Source: an uncultured Draconibacterium sp.
GTDB taxonomy: Bacteria > Bacteroidota > Bacteroidia > Bacteroidales > Prolixibacteraceae
Assembly (NCBI RefSeq): GCF_963676735.1
Contig: NZ_OY781464.1
Span: 529,001-593,000 of the forward strand
DNA: 64,000 bases
Direction of reading: 5' to 3'
Part shown: positions 26,585 to 35,806 of the stretch, in pieces
Numbering within the stretch: the first letter of the stretch is position 1
Layout of the letters: each line of letters starts with the position of its first letter
The notes under the pieces: model-generated
Told to the model about the DNA's origin: nothing
The model's database searches: none
The model's input: the letters and a program-made list of their open reading frames with translations, nothing else
Made by a program: the position numbers and the translations under genes

Positions 26585-29500
26585 ATGAGAAACATAATAA
26601 AATATTTTTTGACAGCTCTCTGTTGCTTAGCCTTTACACTTTTTGCCCATGCAAATAAGGGGATTAAAGGTAAAGTTACCGATGCCAATGGAAAACCACT
26701 GGCAGGAGTGAGAATTACCGAGCCAGGAGAAATAAAAGGAACATTTACTGACAATGACGGTGAGTTTGCTTACAACACAGAATCTGTTGCCTTGATGCTT
26801 GAATTTAGTGCAGCAGGATTTAGAAAATCTTCGGTACAAATTAAAAATGATCAAACCGAAGAGACAATTGTATTGGAACCTGATGAAAAGATGATGAATG
26901 TTGCTTACGGGCAACAAAAAAAGGAAAATGTATCGGCTTCTGTTTATACCATTAGCGGAGAAGAACTTTTGACATCAAGATCTTCCAATTTGTTTATTGC
27001 CCTGCAAGGACGGTTGCCTGGATTACGTATCACTCAAAAAAGTGGTGAACCGGGAAAAGAAGATTTCGATGTGCAGATAAGAGGAAATAACTCTCCAAAC
27101 TCAACTAGCGTTATGTATGTTGTTGATGGTGTTGAACGTGATCCTGCAGGAATTGATCCAAACGATGTAGAAAGCGTTACCGTTTTGCGCGATGGGCAGC
27201 AACTGCAATGTATGGAATGCGTGCCAGTGGTGGAGTGCTAATGATTACTACCAAAACCGGATTTAACGGGAAATCTAAAATCAGCATTTCGTTTGATCAA
27301 TCTATGCAATCGCCTGCTCGTTCTCCTCAAATGGTATCGGCATTCGATTATGCAAATATGTATAACCAACGTGTGGCAAACGACACTTTATTTGCCGATG
27401 CTCAGGATATCGCAATGGGAGGTTCGGGGTTAGACCATAGCAGTACTGTTTTTTATACTCCATTCGAATTGGAACGTTATCAAAAAGCAGATATGACTGA
27501 ATTTTATCCGGTTCGCGATATGATGGATGACTTTACAAAAGATTTCTCTCAGCTTACTCGTTTAAATGTAAATTTTACAGGTGGAAGCGATTTGATGAAG
27601 TTTTATGCTTCTGTGGGGTATGTAAACCAAGGAGGACTATTTGAAAACGAACCTTTCGATGAGTATAGTTACAATGCCGAATCAAAATCGAACCGGTTTA
27701 ATTTCCGTTCCAACATGGATATTCAGTTAAATAATAATTTAAATGCCTGGATTAAAGTTGGTGGGTACATGGAAAAGAACAATCGTCCGTATATTGGAAA
27801 CAATCAAGGCTGGGACTATGTATTGGCAAAATTGTATGAAACACCTAACAATGCCCACAACGATCTTACATCGGATGGAGAAGTGATTGTAAAGCGCGAT
27901 AAACTGAATTTTCGGAATACTGAATCGGTTTATGGGTATTTAAACCGCTCAGGCTCGATGCTGGAAACGGTAACACGTTTGGGAAACACTTTTGGTATGC
28001 GCCAAAAGCTTGATGGTTTAGCTGAGGGATTGTCGGTAATGGGGCAGTTAACTTTCGATATTTATTCAAGAAATACCCAAACCCGAAGTCGCGATTTCGA
28101 AAAATGGGAAATGGCTTCTTTGTTCGATTCGAATGGATTAGATTCATTGGGATTTGCAAAAGTGCCCGGTTCTTCAAATTCAACCTTAACAGATGGCCAA
28201 ATTAAATTCTTCAATTACATGTATAATTTTCGCGGATCGATTGATTATGAGCGTGTATTTGGGGATAAACACAGCGTGTCGGCTTCTTTTTTAGGTGAAA
28301 GGCAAACACAACAAAAACAAGATTTCCTTTCAACAAATTACATCGGACTGGCAGGACGTATAAATTATGCATACAACAACAAGTATTTTGCTGAGTTTAA
28401 TGGTGCTTACCAGGGATCGGAGCAGTTTGCAAAAGGTAAGCGATTTGGATTTTTTCCTTCAGTTTCTGCGGCCTGGCTTATTTCTAACGAATCGTTCCTG
28501 GATGATTCGGATTTGATTAGCTTCTTAAAAGTAAGGGCATCTGCCGGGCAAACGGGGAGCAGTGTGTTTACCTACGGCAGTGATTATCAATACCTTTATA
28601 TCACAACATGGAATTCAAATGCAACTGAAAATCAGATAGGTAATGAGAATATAACCTGGGAAACATCAACAAAGTACAATGTTGGGCTTGAAGCTGAATT
28701 GCTGAATGATATTACTGTTGTGCTGGATTACTATTCACACAAAAATACCGATGTAATTGTTAGGAATATTGCAACTATTCCTGATGGGATGATGGGCTTA
28801 GGAGATGCAAACTTACCACCTGCCAACCTTGGCGAGTCAGTAAACAGCGGTTTCGAACTAGCAGTTGGATACAACAAGCAAATTAATAAGGACTGGATAA
28901 TTTCGGTGAATGGTAATATTTCGACTAACAAGAATGAGATAAAAGATATGGCCGAAATGCCGTATGACGAAACTTACGCCTATACATATCGCCAACAAGG
29001 TTATTCACATGCTTATCATTGGGGATACAAAACCGACGGATTATTCGACAATCAATCGGAAATCGATAACTGGGCTGATCAATCGGCACTAGGTGGCGTA
29101 CCAATTCCTGGAGATATTAAATACATTGACATTACCAATGATGGAGTAGTTGATGATAAAGATATAGCTCCTCTTGCACCGCAACATGCTGAGTTACACT
29201 ACGGTTTAAATGCCCGGGTTAACTTTAAAGGAATTGATTTAACTTGTTTTATTAATGGTATGGGTAAGCGAAACGTTTACTTGAATGGATTTGGGCAGTG
29301 GTCGAACCGCGATAATTTTACCGAATACATGACAAATGCCTGGACTCCTGAAACATCAACATCAGATGCCTATCCGAGACTTGGAAATAATTCAACCAAT
29401 TACATTAAAAGTGATTACTGGATTAAAGATGGCTCTTACATTCGATTAAGAAATATTGAGTTGGGCTATACGCTTCCTGAGAATATTTCGCAAAAGATTA

Positions 29501-29655
29501 AAGCGAGTTCAATTCGTTTCTATGTAAATGGATTAAACTTGTTAACGTGGGATAAGCTTCCTCACGAGGATTTCGACCCTGAACTATCTGGTTATTCAAC
29601 TATTGGTTATCCAATTGCAAAGGCATATAATTTTGGTGTAAGCGTAAAATTTTAA
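26585..29655 (+). pseudogene. Second SusC-family transporter, interrupted by a -1 frameshift
   Basis: Two open frames, 26585-27241 and 27208-29655, together encode one SusC. The first has a signal peptide, a CarboxypepD_reg-like domain and the plug up to NDVESVTVLRDG, then reads QQLQCMECVPVVEC and stops. The second resumes with ATAMYGMRASGGVLMITTKTG and continues through the barrel to YNFGVSVKF. The break is at 27194-27196, where GATGGGCAGCAACT would be in frame with a fourth G. Restored length is about 1023 residues. The usual TonB box (VVVVGYGTQ) is replaced by MMNVAYGQQ, so it looks weakened too. As read, only a plug fragment is made. The SusD partner downstream is intact. A sequencing error cannot be excluded. 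Confidence 0.88.
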
Positions 29656-29679
29656 TCCAATAGGCTATTAACTTAAAAA

Positions 29680-31482
29680 ATGAACAAGATGTATAAACAA
29701 AATATAATTCAAAAAGTACTGGGTATCTTTCTCCTATTCTTTGTATTGAATGCTTGTGAAGATACGCTGGACCAGGTGCCTTCCGACAAGGTTACCATCG
29801 ACAGAATTTTAAATAAAAATTCGGTTAAAGGTTTTCGTGACAGGAGCTATGATCCGTTGGATAATACTTTTACAGACTACAGCGGAGGCCAACTACTTGA
29901 AACCTATACCGACGATGCTTTCAGAGCTGGTACTGGTGTAACTTTTGATTGGCACAACGGTTTGCTTTCTCCAAATCAGAATATGTTTGCAAATGTTCTT
30001 TGGACAAAATGCTGGCAAGGAATCAGACAATGCAATAACGCTCTTGAATATTTGCCTCAATCAACAGTTTCCGAAGATCTTATAAGTGATATTGATTTGG
30101 AACAGTGGTACGATGAAGTTTTGTTACTTCGTGCATGGTACCATTTTTCGCTGGTTCAGAATTTTGGCCCGGTTCCATTTATTGAAGAAGCATTTTCAGT
30201 TGATTTTGCCGGATGGACTGAGTTAACCCGCCCCACTTTCGAAGAGATTGCTTCCCGCATTGTTGCTGAATGTGACGAGGTAATTGCAAGAGGTAACCTC
30301 CCTTTACGGTGGCAGGTTTCTACCGATTACGACAATGTTAATATGGCTTTTGCTTATGCTTTAAAATCCAGAGTTTTACTTTTCAACGCAAGTTTGTTAA
30401 ATAATCCGGGTGCCGATCAAGCAAAATGGCAAAAGGCTGCAGATGCAGCTCAGCAATGTATCGAGGCAATTGCTCCTGAATACGAGTTAGTACCAATGAG
30501 CGAATATGCAAGGCTATTTGAAGAAGCTGTTAGTGTAGTCAATAAAGAAGTTATTTTACGTTCTGGCCATAACGGTACTGCAACCATGAATGCAAATAAT
30601 GGTGTTGATTTATCAACCTATGGTTCGGCCATACAAAGCTCTAACTGCGGAGCAGTTCCCACACAAGAGTTAGTGGATTGTTTCGAATTGCTTGATGGTA
30701 CCTTGCCTGTAGCAAGTTATAATGCAGACCACACCCAGGTAACATTTAATCCGGGATATAGCGAAAACGATGGTGATAACCCTTACATGGGTAGAGACGC
30801 TCGTTTTTATCATTCGATTGTGTACAATGGGGCAAATTATGGAAGATACAAAGGAATGCCACAGGCTGATCCTGAATTAACTATTTACACATACGTTGGA
30901 AGAGCCGGCACCGGATTTAATCCTAATCCGCTTTCGCAAGAAGAAGCAGACAAACGTATGAGCAGTACCGGGTACTACGGCAAGAAATTCCGTTCGGCTT
31001 CATACTGGGGCTCTTCGGCAGGTGGTTCTAATGCCCACAAAATCTTTTTTCGCCTTGCTGAAATTTACTTAAACCTTGCTGAAGCACAGTGCGAATTGAA
31101 CAATCTGGATGATGCCATTACTGCATTAAATGTAATCAGAAACAGAGCTGGGCAGCCAAACATTGAAAACGTTGCCGGATTTACAAAAACAAAAGATTTC
31201 CTGATGCAGCGTATCCGAAATGAACGCAGGGTTGAGCTTTGTTTCGAGGGCCATCGTTTTCACGATCAACGCCGCTGGAGAATAATAAGTGATGCCAATG
31301 GGGTTGTTTCAGGAATGAAAGTAAGCAGTAACAATGGTACCGACAATGGAACTTTTTCGTATGAACGCGTGAAAATTGATGTGGCGCGCAATGCAACTGC
31401 TGATAAGTATTTGATTCTGCCTTTGCCAATAGAAGAGGCACGCAGGTTGCCAGGAATTGGCCAACCTTCGGTTTGGAAATAA
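29680..31482 (+). CDS. SusD-family lipoprotein, partner of the frameshifted SusC
   Basis: 600 residues with lipoprotein signal FVLNAC near 24-26. Typical SusD blocks: LLRAWYHFSLVQNFGPVPFIEE near 150, the RVLLFNASLLNNPGADQAKWQKAADAA segment near 230, and the C-terminal FFRLAEIYLNLAEAQCELNN and FLMQRIRNERRVELCFEGHRFHDQRRW. It binds glycan at the cell surface over its cognate SusC. It starts 24 bases after the second SusC. If the SusC frameshift is real, this SusD has lost its own partner and could act as a free binding protein. Clearly related to the first SusD (24659-26545) but diverged, so the second pair is probably an older duplication with its own specificity. Confidence 0.94.
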   Translation: MNKMYKQNIIQKVLGIFLLFFVLNACEDTLDQVPSDKVTIDRILNKNSVKGFRDRSYDPLDNTFTDYSGGQLLETYTDDAFRAGTGVTFDWHNGLLSPNQNMFANVLWTKCWQGIRQCNNALEYLPQSTVSEDLISDIDLEQWYDEVLLLRAWYHFSLVQNFGPVPFIEEAFSVDFAGWTELTRPTFEEIASRIVAECDEVIARGNLPLRWQVSTDYDNVNMAFAYALKSRVLLFNASLLNNPGADQAKWQKAADAAQQCIEAIAPEYELVPMSEYARLFEEAVSVVNKEVILRSGHNGTATMNANNGVDLSTYGSAIQSSNCGAVPTQELVDCFELLDGTLPVASYNADHTQVTFNPGYSENDGDNPYMGRDARFYHSIVYNGANYGRYKGMPQADPELTIYTYVGRAGTGFNPNPLSQEEADKRMSSTGYYGKKFRSASYWGSSAGGSNAHKIFFRLAEIYLNLAEAQCELNNLDDAITALNVIRNRAGQPNIENVAGFTKTKDFLMQRIRNERRVELCFEGHRFHDQRRWRIISDANGVVSGMKVSSNNGTDNGTFSYERVKIDVARNATADKYLILPLPIEEARRLPGIGQPSVWK

Positions 31483-31509
31483 TTTTTGATAAAAAAAATG
31501 ATATTTAAA

Positions 31510-33267
31510 ATGAAAAAATCATATAAAATATTCGCATTGTTTCTTGTTCTTGCAACAGTAATTTTTAGTTGCAACGAGGAAGAGATGACATACATTGATC
31601 CGATGATTGACGGCGTGTGCGGCACTGTTGAGAAATCGGTTAACGAACTGGCTACAGGAAACTGGAGCGATGCATTGGTAGGTTTTCGTACGCAGCGTAT
31701 TAAATTGCTGGGAATTAGAACACTCCTTGAGAATGATGGTTATACGGGTGAAGAGTATGCCTTAAAAGATCCGGCACAGGCAGAACAACGAGTTGCAGAA
31801 GCCATTGCCCTGGTTGAAATGAAATTGGATTCGGTTTGGGATGCTGAAATTGCTGATAAATTTGCAGATATAGACCAGAATAGCCCGGGAGTTTCAAATT
31901 TCGGCACAGTAGAATATGCTTCTGCAAGCAATGATATTGATGCAATATATGCCTGGCTTTATGAGGATACTGAAGATGCTACTGAAGTAGAATACATCAG
32001 TAACGATATTTCTGGTCTAACGAATGATTTTGCCTTGTTAAAGGAATTGTCAGACATGCTTGAAAGTGAAGTTACTGAATATATCACCAGCACAAGAGCA
32101 AGATTTGCAACCATGCAGCAACAATATGCCAACTTAGCTTTAGTGGTTGAATCATCAGGATATTTTAGTAAAGCACAGAAAGATTTATATGCTTCTTTAA
32201 AAGGTCCGATTGATGAAATGGAACCTGTTGTAAACGGACAAATTACATTAGGTACAAACAACGAACTCGACGTTATTGACAGGGACTTATCGGCCTTAGT
32301 GTATTTTGTAGATAATAATTATACTTCGCCTGCGCAGCGTCCGGTAGTTTGGGGCGAAATATCAAGCATTACCGAATTACGTTGGTTAAGCGAAGAAGCA
32401 ACTGTGGATGAGGTAAACGGCAATTGGTTGTTAACTGCCGATATCGATGCAGCTGAAACTGTTAGATGGAACCAAGGTGCCGCTGACGGCCATGAAGGAT
32501 TTAAACCTATATTGCATGAATGTGCAATTAATTTTGATGGCGGATTTCATATAATTTCTCATTTATACATGGTTTGTAATACAGGCGGTGTTAAGCCAGG
32601 TATTTTTACATTCATTCAAGGTGGATCCGTAAAGAATTTGGGATTGTATAACATGACACTGAGTAGTGATAACGGACAAGGAAGTATGATTGTTGGTCAG
32701 TTTAATCAAGGTAGTATTTCCAAGGTTTGGGTGACAGGTGAAAAGACAAAACATGGTGGACAATCAGGTACACTATTGGGACGGGTTGAGCAGGGTTGTT
32801 CAATAAACGATTGCTTTACAGTAGCTGATTTAAGCGGTGATGCAGCACCATGGAGCGCTCTTTTTATAGGCCTGCCGATTGGTGATGTTAGTATGCATAA
32901 TTGTTACATGTTAAATACAGCAAGTAGTGGTAGTTGGTCTTTTGCTTGGGCTGCTTTTATGGGATACCCGGTTGGTGTAAAATTAAATGCATCAGGAATT
33001 TTTTGGGATTCTGCAGTGAGTGGATCAAGAGATTTAGTGTGTTTGCAACAGGGCGCTAACTATAGTGATGAAACAGAAATGAAACTTGAAGATGATGGTA
33101 TAGTTACAGATTTACCATCAGCCGAGTGGAGTGATTTATCAATGTTTAAAGGTTTTAGTTCTGATGTTTGGGAAATTAAAACCGTTACTGAAATTGATGA
33201 GTTTCCTCGTCCATACCTAAAAGGTTTCAACTACGATGCAATAAAAGATTTTATTGTGCCTGAATAG
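31510..33267 (+). CDS. Surface lipoprotein with GLUG-type repeats (candidate glycan-binding protein)
   Basis: About 585 residues from the ATG at 31510, chosen because it gives the lipoprotein signal MKKSYKIFALFLVLATVIFSC; an in-frame ATG at 31498 is the alternative. Residues about 30-260 are helical, acidic and without a domain I recognise. From about 285 the pattern ITELRWLSE, NGNWLLTADIDAAETVRWN and FDGGFHIISHL marks the beta-helical GLUG-type region found in surface proteins of Bacteroidota, continuing to about 480. In SusCD operons this position is usually held by a SusE/SusF-like surface glycan-binding protein, which is the inferred role. It ends the operon and is followed by a hairpin. 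Confidence 0.65.
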   Translation: MKKSYKIFALFLVLATVIFSCNEEEMTYIDPMIDGVCGTVEKSVNELATGNWSDALVGFRTQRIKLLGIRTLLENDGYTGEEYALKDPAQAEQRVAEAIALVEMKLDSVWDAEIADKFADIDQNSPGVSNFGTVEYASASNDIDAIYAWLYEDTEDATEVEYISNDISGLTNDFALLKELSDMLESEVTEYITSTRARFATMQQQYANLALVVESSGYFSKAQKDLYASLKGPIDEMEPVVNGQITLGTNNELDVIDRDLSALVYFVDNNYTSPAQRPVVWGEISSITELRWLSEEATVDEVNGNWLLTADIDAAETVRWNQGAADGHEGFKPILHECAINFDGGFHIISHLYMVCNTGGVKPGIFTFIQGGSVKNLGLYNMTLSSDNGQGSMIVGQFNQGSISKVWVTGEKTKHGGQSGTLLGRVEQGCSINDCFTVADLSGDAAPWSALFIGLPIGDVSMHNCYMLNTASSGSWSFAWAAFMGYPVGVKLNASGIFWDSAVSGSRDLVCLQQGANYSDETEMKLEDDGIVTDLPSAEWSDLSMFKGFSSDVWEIKTVTEIDEFPRPYLKGFNYDAIKDFIVPE

Positions 33268-33650
33268 GCAATCCGATTTCTATGATAGGAAGTTAGTTTG
33301 GTTAGAAAGTTTAGTTAGTATTGATAGGTCCGGGCTTACATAGCTCCGGGCCTATTACTCAATTGTAAATTCAATTTTAATTTATTCAAATCACGACATT
33401 CTCGGAATACCAGTAAATGTTCTTAACTAAATCCAATCTGACCACACAATCAGAAGAAAAAAAACGGCAGTCTCTATAGCTGTTGCAAGTCGGTGTTTCT
33501 TAATAAAATCCTGTTGTTCCATTATCGGGCACATGTCGATGGTTGAGTAAAAAACGAATCATAGGGAAGAAGTTGGGAGATTTTGAAAAGTGCAAAAAGA
33601 GTACAATGGAATTTTTAATGAATTTAATTACTTATTAAAATTAGAATGAA
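33268..33650. other. Intergenic region between the SusCD operon and the third PUL operon
   Basis: About 380 bases without a gene. It holds a hairpin at 33324-33355 (listed separately). The rest is AT-rich, and I see no TAnnTTTG box or copy of the HTCS repeat, though a promoter for the gene at 33651 is expected here. Confidence 0.6.
33324..33355 (+). terminator. Hairpin closing the SusCD operon
   Basis: ATAGGTCCGG (33324-33333) pairs with CCGGGCCTAT (33346-33355): ten pairs with one G-T wobble, around a 12-base loop. It is about 55 bases after the stop of the surface lipoprotein gene. The following sequence is AT-rich but has no clean T-run, so termination may be partial. Confidence 0.6.
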
Positions 33651-34655
33651 ATGAAACGTTTTTATTATAGTTTGCTAATATCCTTATTGTTCGTTTATTC
33701 TTGCCAAACCAATAATTTGGATGAACCAATAGAGGACCTGCCAAACGAAGAAGATAATACGAAAATAGAAATTAGTACTGACACTGTGCGCGTTGGCTTA
33801 CGGCTGGCATTTTATTGGGACGATCTGGCGGAGAATTATACAAGTGAGGATTACTCTTTCTGTAGCAAGTACATTCATTTTTGCTACGGTAAAGGAATAT
33901 GGCCTTTTGTTGAATCACGTTTAAACTTTCCTGAATTCTACATTGATTGGGAAGAGGGTGAAATGGACACAAATCCAAGAACCAACAAATTAGTACAGCT
34001 CATAAGAAACGATGAACAAGCAGGAGGTGAATTCTATGGGGTTAACATTGCCCGAGAGGCGATGGCCGGATGCCCTGCAGGACCAATTCCAATTGACCGA
34101 AGAATTTTGTATGAAAGCGATGTTCCTGCTATACGAAAGGTATTAAAAGATGCTCACCAGCTCGGTTTACTAAAACGCGACGATTATAAAATAATCCAGA
34201 TGCTGGAAGAATCAAATATTTTCTGCACAAATGAACGTGCACAAAACATTGTACGAATGATGGATGGTGCTTGTTTGGAAGTACACCACTTTAATGTTCA
34301 TTGGCCGCTTGACGAAGGAAAAATAAAACGAAGTGAAGTAGTTGAAGGTGCACTTTGGACACTCGATCAGGTGAATATTCATGGCGACTCACTTGAATAT
34401 GTATTTTACTATGGCCCTTTTATTGGGAAAGATTGCGCAGAGTATACGCCAAATATTTTTAAAGCATGGTTACAAAAGTTTTGGCAAGCTGGATTACCAA
34501 AGCACAATGATCGTATGATTTATCATTTAAATGCATTCAAACATGCTTGTGGTGAATCGCGCCCGGTTGCTCCTGAATCTGATCCATATTCAGTATTAGG
34601 TTGTACTAAGTGGCTTATTAAGGAACTAAACCCTTGGATTGAGGAAGAAGAGTAA
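33651..34655 (+). CDS. PUL-associated lipoprotein of unrecognised family, copy 1 of 3
   Basis: 334 residues with a lipoprotein signal (LFVYSC near 18). I do not recognise the family. After a short acidic linker (about 20-45) the mature part starts TDTVRVGLRLAFYWDD and has conserved blocks shared with the copies at 34733 and 47013: WEEGEMDTNPRTNKLVQL, NIAREAMAGCPAGPIPIDRRIL, DDYKIIQMLEES, RMMDGACLEVHHFNVHWPL, YVFYYGPFIGKDC, MIYHLNAFKHACG and RPVAPESDPYS. Alternating short hydrophobic strands and helices would fit a TIM-barrel enzyme, and Glu/Asp in CLEVHHFN and PESDPYS are candidate active-site residues; both points are inference. First gene of the operon holding GH78, a sulfatase and the keto-sugar genes. 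Confidence 0.75.
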   Translation: MKRFYYSLLISLLFVYSCQTNNLDEPIEDLPNEEDNTKIEISTDTVRVGLRLAFYWDDLAENYTSEDYSFCSKYIHFCYGKGIWPFVESRLNFPEFYIDWEEGEMDTNPRTNKLVQLIRNDEQAGGEFYGVNIAREAMAGCPAGPIPIDRRILYESDVPAIRKVLKDAHQLGLLKRDDYKIIQMLEESNIFCTNERAQNIVRMMDGACLEVHHFNVHWPLDEGKIKRSEVVEGALWTLDQVNIHGDSLEYVFYYGPFIGKDCAEYTPNIFKAWLQKFWQAGLPKHNDRMIYHLNAFKHACGESRPVAPESDPYSVLGCTKWLIKELNPWIEEEE

Positions 34656-34732
34656 CAATATGACAGGTACCATTTATATGCCTGGCATATTAATAACAAT
34701 CCGAGTAAAATTTTAGAAAAAGGAGAAGAATT

Positions 34733-35737
34733 ATGACACGTATTCAACTATGGATTTTGGTTTCACTGTTAGGGATAATTTCATGCAAAGCAGAAGTAGT
34801 TAACCCGGAAAATGGTACAGAGAATGAAGAAGAGGTGGAACAGACAGTGAATATTTCGACCGACACTGTTAGAGTTGGCCTGAGACTTGCCTCATATCGA
34901 GATGATTTAAAAGCAGATTTCACACATGCCGATTATCAATTTTGTTACGACAATGTACACTTTGCCTACGATAGGGGTGGGCGTAATTCATTTAAAACCC
35001 GTGTAACATTTCCTGAATACTACATCTGTTGGGAAGAAGGAGAAATGGATACAAACCCTGCTACCAACCCCTTAGTTCAGATGCTTAAAGCTGAAGAGAG
35101 AGAAGGTGAAATCTACGGTGTAAATATCGCACGAGAGGCTATGGTAGGCTGCCCTGAAGGACCCATACCTGTTGATCGAAGAATTTTGTTCGAAAGCGAC
35201 ATGGTTGCCATTCGTAAAGTAATTAATGAGGCTCATGAGAAAGGCATTTTAAAACGCAATGATTATAAAATAATTCAAATGCTGGAAGAGTCTAATGTTT
35301 TCTGCAATAACGAACGGGCAAAAGAAATTGTAAGAATGATGGATGGTGTTTGTTTAGAAGTTCATCATTTCAATGTACACTGGCCTTTAGATGAAGGTAA
35401 AATAAAACGCAGTGAAGTAGTGGAAGGAGCACTTTGGACACTCGATCAGGTTAACATCCATGGCGACTCACTTGAATATGTGTTTTACTACGGACCTTTT
35501 ATTGGGAAAGATTGTGCCGAGTATACTCCAAATATTTTTAAAGCATGGTTACAAAAGTTTTGGCAAGCCGGATTACCAAAATACAACGATCGTATGATTT
35601 ATCATTTAAATGCATTTAAACATGCCTGTGGATCTTCGCGTCCGGTGGCTCCTGAATCTGACCCATACTCTGTAATGGGTTGTACCAAATGGTTGATTGA
35701 AGAGTTAAATCCGTGGATGAAAAAAAGTACTCAATAA
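34733..35737 (+). CDS. PUL-associated lipoprotein of unrecognised family, copy 2 of 3
   Basis: 334 residues, lipoprotein signal LGIISC near 18. Direct tandem copy of the preceding gene, 77 bases downstream. The N-terminal half differs considerably (DDLKADFTHADYQFCYDNVHFAYDRG), but from CLEVHHFN to the C-terminus the two proteins are almost identical, with about 77 residues in a row unchanged before a His/Tyr difference. DNA in 35354-35710 is likewise nearly the same as 34277-34640, which suggests gene conversion or strong constraint on this half. Possible division: variable N-terminal half for substrate, constant C-terminal half for catalysis or a partner. Function unknown. Confidence 0.75.
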   Translation: MTRIQLWILVSLLGIISCKAEVVNPENGTENEEEVEQTVNISTDTVRVGLRLASYRDDLKADFTHADYQFCYDNVHFAYDRGGRNSFKTRVTFPEYYICWEEGEMDTNPATNPLVQMLKAEEREGEIYGVNIAREAMVGCPEGPIPVDRRILFESDMVAIRKVINEAHEKGILKRNDYKIIQMLEESNVFCNNERAKEIVRMMDGVCLEVHHFNVHWPLDEGKIKRSEVVEGALWTLDQVNIHGDSLEYVFYYGPFIGKDCAEYTPNIFKAWLQKFWQAGLPKYNDRMIYHLNAFKHACGSSRPVAPESDPYSVMGCTKWLIEELNPWMKKSTQ

Positions 35738-35806
35738 TGATAGGTTATACTGGAAAAGTGATTAACCATTCATTCCTGTAATGAGCAAAATGTAAAAGAA
35801 TTAACA

